Shown in pieces: positions 5,493-10,789 of a stretch of DNA of 10,789 nucleotides. The notes under the pieces were generated by a model. That model searched no databases and was not told the DNA's origin. It saw nothing but the letters and a program-made list of their open reading frames with translations. The translations under genes were made by a program, and so were the position numbers. Every line of letters starts with the position of its first letter. Position 1 is the first letter of the stretch. Where the stretch lies: contig QKDT01000171.1 of NCBI GenBank assembly GCA_003251995.1, forward strand, positions 1 through 10,789, read 5' to 3'. This DNA is from Desulfovibrio desulfuricans. Its GTDB lineage: Bacteria; Desulfobacterota; Desulfovibrionia; Desulfovibrionales; Desulfovibrionaceae.

Positions 5493-8168
5493 ATGCTCAC
5501 CGCCAAAGAAATACGCCGCCGCTACCTCGAATTTTTCAAACGCCACCAGCACGAAATCGTCGAATCCGGCCCCATCATCCCGCCCAACGACCCCACCCTG
5601 CTGTTCACCAATGCTGGCATGGTGCAATTCAAAAAGTTGTTTCTCGGTGAGGAAAAGCGCGCGTATAGCCGCGCTACCACCTGCCAGAAGTGCCTGCGCG
5701 TTTCGGGCAAGCACAACGACCTTGAAAACGTGGGCCGCACCGCGCGCCACCACACGTTTTTTGAAATGCTGGGCAACTTTTCGTTTGGCGACTATTTCAA
5801 GCGCGAGGCCATCACCTGGGCCTGGGAATTTGTAACCAAGGAGCTTGAACTGCCCAAGGAAAAGCTCTGGGTTACAGTCTTTCGCGAAGACGATGAGGCC
5901 GCTGACATCTGGACGGAAGTCGCCCAGTTGCCCGCAGACCGCATCGTGCGCATGGGCGAAAAAGATAACTTCTGGACCATGGGCGACACCGGTCCCTGCG
6001 GCCCCTGCTCCGAAATTTATGTGGATCAGGGCGAAGACATGTCTTGCGGGCCGGAGTGCGGTATCGGCAAGTGCGACTGCGACCGCTTTCTTGAAATCTG
6101 GAACCTCGTGTTCACCCAGTTTGACCAGTCTGCCGACGGCACCCGCGTGGCCCTTGCCAACCCCAACATTGATACGGGCATGGGCCTTGAACGCATGGCT
6201 GCCGTTGCCCAGGGCAAGCGCTCCAACTTTGACTGCGATCTGTTTCAGGAAATTATCCAGTACGCCGCCTCCCTTGCCAATGTGAGCTACAGCTTCAGCG
6301 CGCCCGACACCAACGATGTGGATACGGCCCTGCGCGTTATCGCCGACCACAGCCGGTCGGCGGCCTTTCTGGTGGCTGGCGGCGTGTTGCCTTCCAACGA
6401 GGGACGCGGCTATGTGCTGCGCCGCCTGATCCGCCGCGCCCTGCGTTTTGCCACGCTCATCGGCGTGAATGAACCCTTTATGTTCAAGGTGGCCCGCAAG
6501 GTTACGGAAGTGATGGGCGATGCCTATCCCGAGCTGACCGAACACGCCGATTTTATCGCTCGCGCGGTACACGAGGAAGAACAGCGCTTCTCCCTTACCC
6601 TGCAAAAAGGCCTGGAACTGCTGGATGAGGAGCTGTCGTCCCTCAAGGCTGCGGGCACGACGCAGATTCCCGGCGAGTTCTGCTTTAAACTGTACGACAC
6701 CTACGGTTTCCCCCTGGATATAGTTACCGACGTTGCCGAAAAGCGCGGCTTTACCGCCGACGCCAATGGCTTTGAAAAGCATATGGGCGAACAGCGCAAG
6801 CGCGCCCGTGAGCACCAGAAAAAAGGCGGCCTGCTTGGTCAGTCTGACGGCGCAAGTGTGTTCAAGCCCCTGCTTGATGCTGGCGTAACCAGCGCCTTTG
6901 TGGGTTACGAGCGCCTGACCGAAACCAGCCCCCTGACCCTGCTGCTCAACGGCGCTGGTGAAGAAGTCAGCGACCTTGGCGAGGGTGAAACCGGCTACGC
7001 CATCACCGCAACCACGCCGTTTTATGGCGAGGGCGGCGGTCAGGCCGGCGACATGGGCACACTCACAAGCCCCTCTGGCGAGGCGCGGGTGCTGACCACC
7101 CACAAGCCCGCCCCCACCCTGCTGGTACACGAAATTGAAGTGACCAAGGGCGAACTGCACAAGGGCGGCGAAGCCACCCTCAAAGTGGATGCCGACCAGC
7201 GCAAATCCACTGCCCGCAACCACACCTGCACCCACCTGCTGCACGCCGCCCTGCGCCGCGCGCTTGGCACCCATGTCAAGCAGGCCGGTTCGCTGGTGGA
7301 CCCGCACCGTCTGCGCTTTGACTTTTCGCACATCGCAGCACTCACCCCTGAAGAGCTGGCTGCCGTGGAACGTGATGTAAACCGCGCCATCATGGCTGAC
7401 CTGCCCGTAACCGCCAAAGAAATGCCCGTTGCCGAAGCCATGGCAACCGGGGCCATGGCCCTGTTTGGCGAAAAATATGGCGACATTGTGCGCGTGCTCA
7501 CAGTTTCCGGCGCGGAAATGGGCGAAGCTGAATCCGTGGAACTGTGCGGCGGCACGCACCTTGCCCGCACTGGCGAGGCAGGGGCCTTCATGATTGTTTC
7601 CGAAAGCGGCGTTGCCGCCGGAACACGGCGTATTGAAGCTGTTACCGGCTTTAACGCCTATGCCCAGGCCGTGGAACAGCGCGCCGAGCTTGCCGCGCTT
7701 TCGGGCATGCTCAAGGCCCGTCCCGGTCAGCTTGCGGAACGCGTAGGCGCCCTGCAGGCCGATGTAAAGAAGCTGCGCAAGGCCTCTGAAAAGGCCGCCG
7801 CCGCGCCTGCCACCGGGGCCGACCTGGTCGCCCGCGCGCAGGAAGTAAACGGCGTGCGCATGCTGGCTGCCAAGCTTGATAATGTTCCTGTAAAAGCCCT
7901 GCGCGAAGTCATGGACGACGTGCGCTCGCGCCTTTCCGACAACGCTGTTGTCTGCCTGGCTACGGCTGAAGACGGCAAGGTTGGGCTTTTGCTTTATGTT
8001 TCCAAAGACCTGCACGGAAAATTCACTGCTCCCGCGCTTATCAAGGACGTTGCCGCCCCCTGCGGTGGCTCTGGCGGTGGCAGACCCGACCTGGCACAGG
8101 CGGGCGGCACAAAGGCTGATGGCATTGACGAGGCCTTTGCCGTGCTGAAACAACGCATCGAACAATAA
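5493..8168 (+). CDS. alaS: Alanine-tRNA ligase
   Basis: The 891-residue protein is a complete AlaRS, which charges tRNA-Ala and hydrolyses mischarged Ser- or Gly-tRNA-Ala. The class II catalytic core begins with DPTLLFTNAGMVQFKKLFLG at 33-52 and includes RHHTFFEMLGNFSFGDYF at 85-102 and GDTGPCGPCSEI at 164-175. A Cys-rich stretch at 185-196 precedes RFLEIWNLVF, as in many bacterial AlaRS. The editing domain carries the zinc ligands His577 and His581 (NHTCTHLLH) and Cys685 and His689 (CGGTH). A coiled-coil dimer segment (about 725-775) precedes the C-Ala domain, with its GGGRPDLAQAGG at 861-872. The start has GGAG seven bases upstream. ahbC begins ten bases after the stop, so they are probably cotranscribed. 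Its product tRNA is also the substrate of RqcH, whose homologue lies at 174-1853. Confidence 0.98.
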   Translation: MLTAKEIRRRYLEFFKRHQHEIVESGPIIPPNDPTLLFTNAGMVQFKKLFLGEEKRAYSRATTCQKCLRVSGKHNDLENVGRTARHHTFFEMLGNFSFGDYFKREAITWAWEFVTKELELPKEKLWVTVFREDDEAADIWTEVAQLPADRIVRMGEKDNFWTMGDTGPCGPCSEIYVDQGEDMSCGPECGIGKCDCDRFLEIWNLVFTQFDQSADGTRVALANPNIDTGMGLERMAAVAQGKRSNFDCDLFQEIIQYAASLANVSYSFSAPDTNDVDTALRVIADHSRSAAFLVAGGVLPSNEGRGYVLRRLIRRALRFATLIGVNEPFMFKVARKVTEVMGDAYPELTEHADFIARAVHEEEQRFSLTLQKGLELLDEELSSLKAAGTTQIPGEFCFKLYDTYGFPLDIVTDVAEKRGFTADANGFEKHMGEQRKRAREHQKKGGLLGQSDGASVFKPLLDAGVTSAFVGYERLTETSPLTLLLNGAGEEVSDLGEGETGYAITATTPFYGEGGGQAGDMGTLTSPSGEARVLTTHKPAPTLLVHEIEVTKGELHKGGEATLKVDADQRKSTARNHTCTHLLHAALRRALGTHVKQAGSLVDPHRLRFDFSHIAALTPEELAAVERDVNRAIMADLPVTAKEMPVAEAMATGAMALFGEKYGDIVRVLTVSGAEMGEAESVELCGGTHLARTGEAGAFMIVSESGVAAGTRRIEAVTGFNAYAQAVEQRAELAALSGMLKARPGQLAERVGALQADVKKLRKASEKAAAAPATGADLVARAQEVNGVRMLAAKLDNVPVKALREVMDDVRSRLSDNAVVCLATAEDGKVGLLLYVSKDLHGKFTAPALIKDVAAPCGGSGGGRPDLAQAGGTKADGIDEAFAVLKQRIEQ

Positions 8169-8178
8169 GGACAAGGCC

Positions 8179-9363
8179 ATGATAGGCATTTCCAAGCTGT
8201 ATTGCGGACAGGTCGAGCCTTCCGACGCCCTGCGCTACGGACGCGAATCCGGCAAGTTGCCCTCGCACCTGTTGCAGTTCTCCAAAGATAAAAAGCCCGT
8301 TGTGGTCTGGAACATGACCCAGCGCTGCAACCTCAAGTGCGTGCATTGCTACGCCCACGCCATTGAAGTGGACGGCTCAGACGATATCAGCACCGCTCAG
8401 GCCAAAACCATGATCGACGATCTGGCCGCCTACGGCGCGCCGGTCATGCTGTTTTCTGGCGGCGAACCGCTGGTGCGCAAAGACCTGGTAGAGCTTGCCA
8501 GCCACGCCACCGCCAAGGGCATGCGCGCGGTTATTTCCACCAACGGCACCCTTATCACCAAGGAAAAAGCCCGCGAACTCAAGGAAGTGGGCCTTTCTTA
8601 CGTGGGTATTTCGCTGGATGGCATGGAAGCCGTACACGACAAGTTTCGTGCTGTGCCGGGCGCATTCAAAAAAGCGCTTGAAGGCATTGCCAACTGCCAG
8701 GCCGAGGGCCTCAAGGTGGGCCTGCGCTTTACCATCAACAAGCGCAATGTGGCTGAAATCCCCGGCATCTTCCGCCTGCTCAAGGATCTGGAAGTACCCC
8801 GCGCCTGTTTTTACCATCTGGTGTACTCGGGCCGTGGTTCCGAACTTATCAAGGAAGATCTGGATCACGCCGAAACCCGTCAGGTGCTGGATCTCATCAT
8901 GGACGAAACCCGCGCCCTGTTTGACGCTGGCAAGCCCAAAGAAATCCTTACCGTCGATAACCACGCCGACGGCCCCTATGTGTGGATGCGCATGAAGCGC
9001 GAAGATCCCAAAAGGGCCGAAGAAGTATTTGAACTTTTGCAGTACAACGAGGGCAACAGCTCCGGGCGCGGCATTGGCTGTATTTCGTGGGACGGCAAGG
9101 TGCATGCCGACCAGTTCTGGCGCGACCATATTTTTGGCAACGTGCTGGAGCGCCCCTTCTCGCAGATTTGGGACGACCCGCAGATCGAACTGCTGCACAA
9201 GCTCAAGGACAAAAAGACCCATGTCAAAGGTCGTTGTGCCAAGTGCCAGTTCCTGAACATCTGCGGCGGCAACTTCCGCGCCCGTGCAGAAGCCTTTTAT
9301 GGCGACGAATGGGCGCAGGATCCGGCCTGCTATCTGACTGATGAGGAAATCGGCATCAAATAG
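8179..9363 (+). CDS. ahbC: Radical SAM 12,18-didecarboxysiroheme deacetylase
   Basis: The 394-residue protein matches AhbC of the siroheme-dependent heme pathway, which removes two acetate side chains from 12,18-didecarboxysiroheme to give Fe-coproporphyrin III. It has the radical SAM cluster motif with Cys50, Cys54 and Cys57 (TQRCNLKCVHCYAH), the SAM-binding FSGGEP at 92-97, ISTNGT at 119-124 and a C-terminal auxiliary-cluster region with Cys301, Cys353, Cys356, Cys362 and Cys384. The opening MIGISKLYCG and the length favour AhbC over AhbD or NirJ, from memory of the family. The ribosome site AAGGA (8167-8171) overlaps the alaS stop codon, so translation is likely linked to that of alaS. It is separated from hemB by a terminator-containing gap of 384 bp. 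The radical SAM assignment is certain; the exact substrate rests on family resemblance and the hemB context. Confidence 0.87.
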   Translation: MIGISKLYCGQVEPSDALRYGRESGKLPSHLLQFSKDKKPVVVWNMTQRCNLKCVHCYAHAIEVDGSDDISTAQAKTMIDDLAAYGAPVMLFSGGEPLVRKDLVELASHATAKGMRAVISTNGTLITKEKARELKEVGLSYVGISLDGMEAVHDKFRAVPGAFKKALEGIANCQAEGLKVGLRFTINKRNVAEIPGIFRLLKDLEVPRACFYHLVYSGRGSELIKEDLDHAETRQVLDLIMDETRALFDAGKPKEILTVDNHADGPYVWMRMKREDPKRAEEVFELLQYNEGNSSGRGIGCISWDGKVHADQFWRDHIFGNVLERPFSQIWDDPQIELLHKLKDKKTHVKGRCAKCQFLNICGGNFRARAEAFYGDEWAQDPACYLTDEEIGIK

Positions 9364-9376
9364 CAGTGTACGCTTG

Positions 9377-9419
9377 AAATGCTTGCGCAACGGCGAGCAA
9401 GGCTCGCCTACAAGCATTT
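9377..9419 (+). other. Nested hairpin after ahbC
   Basis: An outer stem AAATGCTTG/CAAGCATTT (9377-9385 with 9411-9419) encloses an inner stem GGCGAGC/GCTCGCC (9392-9398 with 9402-9408). The internal loop is asymmetric: six bases on the left, two on the right. It starts 14 bp after the ahbC stop. Only a short T run follows, so termination is possible but weak. The compact two-stem form resembles dispersed intergenic palindromes and 3'-end stabilising structures. Confidence 0.5.
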
Positions 9420-9449
9420 TGCGGTCAGGGTTTGTAAGCAAATCCTGGC

Positions 9450-9484
9450 GGAACGGATCACATTTTCAAAAAGTAATCCGCTCC
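9450..9484 (-). repeat. 35-bp imperfect palindrome
   Basis: Arms of 17 bases (9450-9466 and 9468-9484) around a single central base match at 14 of 17 positions. On the plus strand two of the mismatches are A/C pairs. On the minus strand the same two become G-U wobbles, so an RNA from the minus strand would fold better. It could instead be a protein-binding dyad, which would not depend on strand. Confidence 0.4.
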
Positions 9485-9527
9485 AGCGCCCAAGCGCAGC
9501 CCTTTTTTCGCTGACTGTGTACACATG

Positions 9528-9583
9528 GCGGCGCGCCCCGGTCGTAGCCTGCTACGTTCCCTACGGCGCGCCGCTTGTTTTTT
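9528..9583 (+). terminator. Intrinsic terminator downstream of ahbC
   Basis: A perfect ten-base-pair stem GCGGCGCGCC/GGCGCGCCGC (9528-9537 with 9565-9574) is followed directly by TTGTTTTTT. Its 27-base loop contains a second hairpin, CGTAG/CTACG around CCTG (9543-9556). The T tract lies on the plus-strand side, so it would end the recA-alaS-ahbC transcript before hemB. Confidence 0.75.
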
Positions 9584-9626
9584 GTATGGACAAAGGGGCA
9601 TACTTCTACAAAGGCCAAAGCCCCCC

Positions 9627-9697
9627 GCAGCACGGCTGCCCGCGATTGCGGCAGCTTTGCCGTACATAACGTTGCTTATCCAAGGCAGCACCGCTGC
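9627..9697 (+). promoter_or_regulatory. Overlapping small palindromes in the hemB leader
   Basis: Four short inverted repeats are packed here: GCAGC-ACG-GCTGC (9627-9639), GCTGCC/GGCAGC (9635-9640 with 9650-9655), CGGCA/TGCCG (9649-9653 with 9658-9662) and GCAGC-ACC-GCTGC (9685-9697). The second overlaps both the first and the third, so it excludes them if formed. A further CTGCA/TGCAG lies at 9718-9730 just before the ribosome site. This could be a leader switch or a pair of operator sites. Confidence 0.3.
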
Positions 9698-9747
9698 ACA
9701 GGCTGGTCAAGACCGACCTGCAACATGCAGAACAAAGGACAACAGCC

Positions 9748-10734
9748 ATGACCGCATTCCATAGAGGCCGCCGTCTTCGCGCTACCCCGGAACTCCGCTC
9801 CATAGTACGTGAAACACCGCCTTTGCTTGTAGAAGATCTTATCCAGCCCTATTTTGTTGTGGAAACAGAAGACAAGGGCTTTCGCAAAGAAATAGGCTCC
9901 ATGCCCGGTCAATTCCAGCTCAGCCTCGGCGAACTGGAAAAACAGGTGGAAAAGGCCGTGGATACGGGCCTGAAATCTGTCATCCTTTTCGGTATTCCTG
10001 ATCTCAAGGACGAATACGCCTCGGGCGCATACGACGAGGACGGCATTGTGCAGGAGGCCGTGCGTCTGCTCAAGCACCGCTGGCCCAAGCTCTATATCAT
10101 CACAGATGTTTGCCTGTGCGAGTATATGAGCCACGGTCATTGCGGCGTGCTTATGCCCGATGGCGAGGTACACAACGATGCGACCCTGCCCCTGCTTGCC
10201 AAGACAGCGGTGAGCCATGCCGCCGCGGGCGCGGATATGGTAGCCCCCTCCGACATGATGGACGGGCGCGTGGCTGCCATCCGCGAGGCCTTGGACGAAG
10301 GAGGCCTTACGGCTACGCCCATCATGTCTTATGCCGTCAAATACGCCTCTGCCTATTATGGCCCCTTCCGCGAAGCGGCAGAGAGCGCCCCGGCCTGCGG
10401 CGACCGCAAGACCTACCAAATGGACCCAGCCAACGCCCGCGAAGCCCTGATTGAGGCCTTTGCCGACCTGGAAGAAGGCGCGGATGCCCTTATCGTCAAG
10501 CCCGCAGGGCCGTACAGCGATATCATTCGCACTGTGCGCGACAACACCAGTGTGCCGTTGTGCGCCTACCAGGTGAGCGGCGAATATTCCATGATCCGCG
10601 CGGCTGGCATCAATGGCTGGATTGATGAACGCGCCGTGATGCTGGAATCGCTCACGGGCCTCAAGCGCGCCGGAGCGGACATGATCATCACCTACTTTAC
10701 AGAAACCATCCTGAAAGAAGGACTGGCACGATAA
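9748..10734 (+). CDS. hemB: Delta-aminolevulinic acid dehydratase (porphobilinogen synthase)
   Basis: The 328-residue enzyme condenses two 5-aminolevulinate molecules to porphobilinogen, the cytoplasmic precursor of siroheme, heme and cobalamin. The zinc-type active site is visible as DVCLCEYMSHGHCG with Cys122, Cys124 and Cys132. The two active-site lysines are Lys198 (SYAVKYASAYYGPFR) and the Schiff-base Lys251 (ALIVKPAG). Three Cys in place of Asp mark the zinc-dependent rather than the magnesium-only class. Length is normal for the family. The ribosome site AAAGGA (9734-9739) is eight bases from the ATG. It follows a structured leader and an upstream terminator, so it probably has its own promoter. 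Its stop codon overlaps the start of the next gene by one base (TAATG), showing translational coupling with the presumed ahbD. Confidence 0.97.
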   Translation: MTAFHRGRRLRATPELRSIVRETPPLLVEDLIQPYFVVETEDKGFRKEIGSMPGQFQLSLGELEKQVEKAVDTGLKSVILFGIPDLKDEYASGAYDEDGIVQEAVRLLKHRWPKLYIITDVCLCEYMSHGHCGVLMPDGEVHNDATLPLLAKTAVSHAAAGADMVAPSDMMDGRVAAIREALDEGGLTATPIMSYAVKYASAYYGPFREAAESAPACGDRKTYQMDPANAREALIEAFADLEEGADALIVKPAGPYSDIIRTVRDNTSVPLCAYQVSGEYSMIRAAGINGWIDERAVMLESLTGLKRAGADMIITYFTETILKEGLAR

Positions 10735-10789
10735 TGAGCAACAATCCTCATACCATGGGGCACCCAGGCGGGCATCCGGCAGGGCACCC
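10734..10789 (+). CDS. ahbD: Start of a His/Gly/Pro-rich protein, probably heme b synthase AhbD
   Basis: The ATG at 10734-10736 shares its A with the hemB stop codon, and the frame remains open for 18 codons to the right edge. The visible residues are MSNNPHTMGHPGGHPAGHP, with four His in a GHP-type repeat. An AAGGA lies about eleven bases upstream, a slightly long spacing, so ribosomes ending hemB may restart here. In Desulfovibrio heme clusters, hemB sits between the two radical SAM genes ahbC and ahbD, and AhbD converts Fe-coproporphyrin III to heme b. That context, not a catalytic motif, is the basis for the call, because the radical SAM domain would lie beyond the window. Confidence 0.55.
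   Translation, partial: MSNNPHTMGHPGGHPAGH

Larger units (their letters stand above)
9364..9747. other. 384-bp structured non-coding region between ahbC and hemB
   Basis: No convincing gene is present; frames on both strands give low-complexity or Arg/Cys-rich translations. From left to right it holds a nested hairpin (9377-9419), a 35-bp imperfect palindrome (9450-9484), a ten-base palindrome TGTGTACACA (9516-9525), a terminator (9528-9583) and a run of small GC-rich palindromes (9627-9730), then the hemB ribosome site. A hemB promoter should lie between 9584 and 9730. The best I see is TTGTTT with CATACT at 18 bp spacing (9575-9604), which is weak. Confidence 0.6.

Noticed and set aside
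5478..8195. A 905-codon open frame on the minus strand across alaS
   Set aside because: It is the complement of an unmistakable AlaRS. Its translation is Gly/His/Ala-rich with no domain, as expected when the GC-biased codons of a real gene are read backwards.
8377..9441. A 354-codon open frame on the minus strand across ahbC
   Set aside because: It is antisense to a clear radical SAM gene and has no recognisable motif or ribosome site.
9379..9691. Small frames on both strands between ahbC and hemB
   Set aside because: They cross the terminator and palindromes, have no good ribosome site and give unconvincing compositions.

Overview
The window reads as a chromosomal housekeeping segment of a sulfate-reducing deltaproteobacterium, most likely a Desulfovibrio (D. 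desulfuricans-like). The main pointers are a radical SAM heme gene of the AhbC type beside hemB and what looks like the start of ahbD, which is the siroheme-dependent heme route of Desulfovibrio. Moderately high GC, a recA-alaS pair and protein sequences that look deltaproteobacterial agree with this. No mobile element, CRISPR array, rRNA or tRNA was recognised.

Left half (positions 1-4118), all on the minus strand. Reading in transcription order from 4118 down: a PP-loop tRNA-thiolation-type protein with a C-terminal NFACT-R_2-like domain, ending at a strong intrinsic terminator (2873-2905); a short DksA; a 405-bp gap holding a strong hairpin; an RqcH/NFACT-family protein; and the first 48 codons of an unrecognised gene that runs off the left edge. 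The theme is tRNA and ribosome quality control plus stringent-response transcription control.

Right half (4332-10789), all on the plus strand. recA has a good sigma-70 promoter preceded by a tandem 11-bp repeat. alaS follows 78 bp later with no recX between them. ahbC follows 10 bp after alaS. A 384-bp non-coding stretch then contains a nested hairpin, a 35-bp near-palindrome, an intrinsic terminator and a cluster of small palindromes. hemB follows, and its stop codon overlaps the start of a gene whose first residues are His/Gly/Pro-rich, probably ahbD.

How the genes fit together: HemB makes porphobilinogen, the shared precursor of siroheme and heme. AhbC and AhbD perform the last two steps from didecarboxysiroheme to heme b. 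AlaS charges tRNA-Ala, the substrate that RqcH proteins use to build C-terminal alanine tails on stalled nascent chains, so an RqcH homologue, a second NFACT-R-type protein and AlaS lie within about 8 kb. The most interesting signals are this NFACT/tRNA neighbourhood, a three-cysteine pattern in the thiolation enzyme that suggests an Fe-S cluster, and the structured non-coding segments at 2113-2159, 4212-4262 and 9377-9730. I found no clear evidence of a wholly new system.
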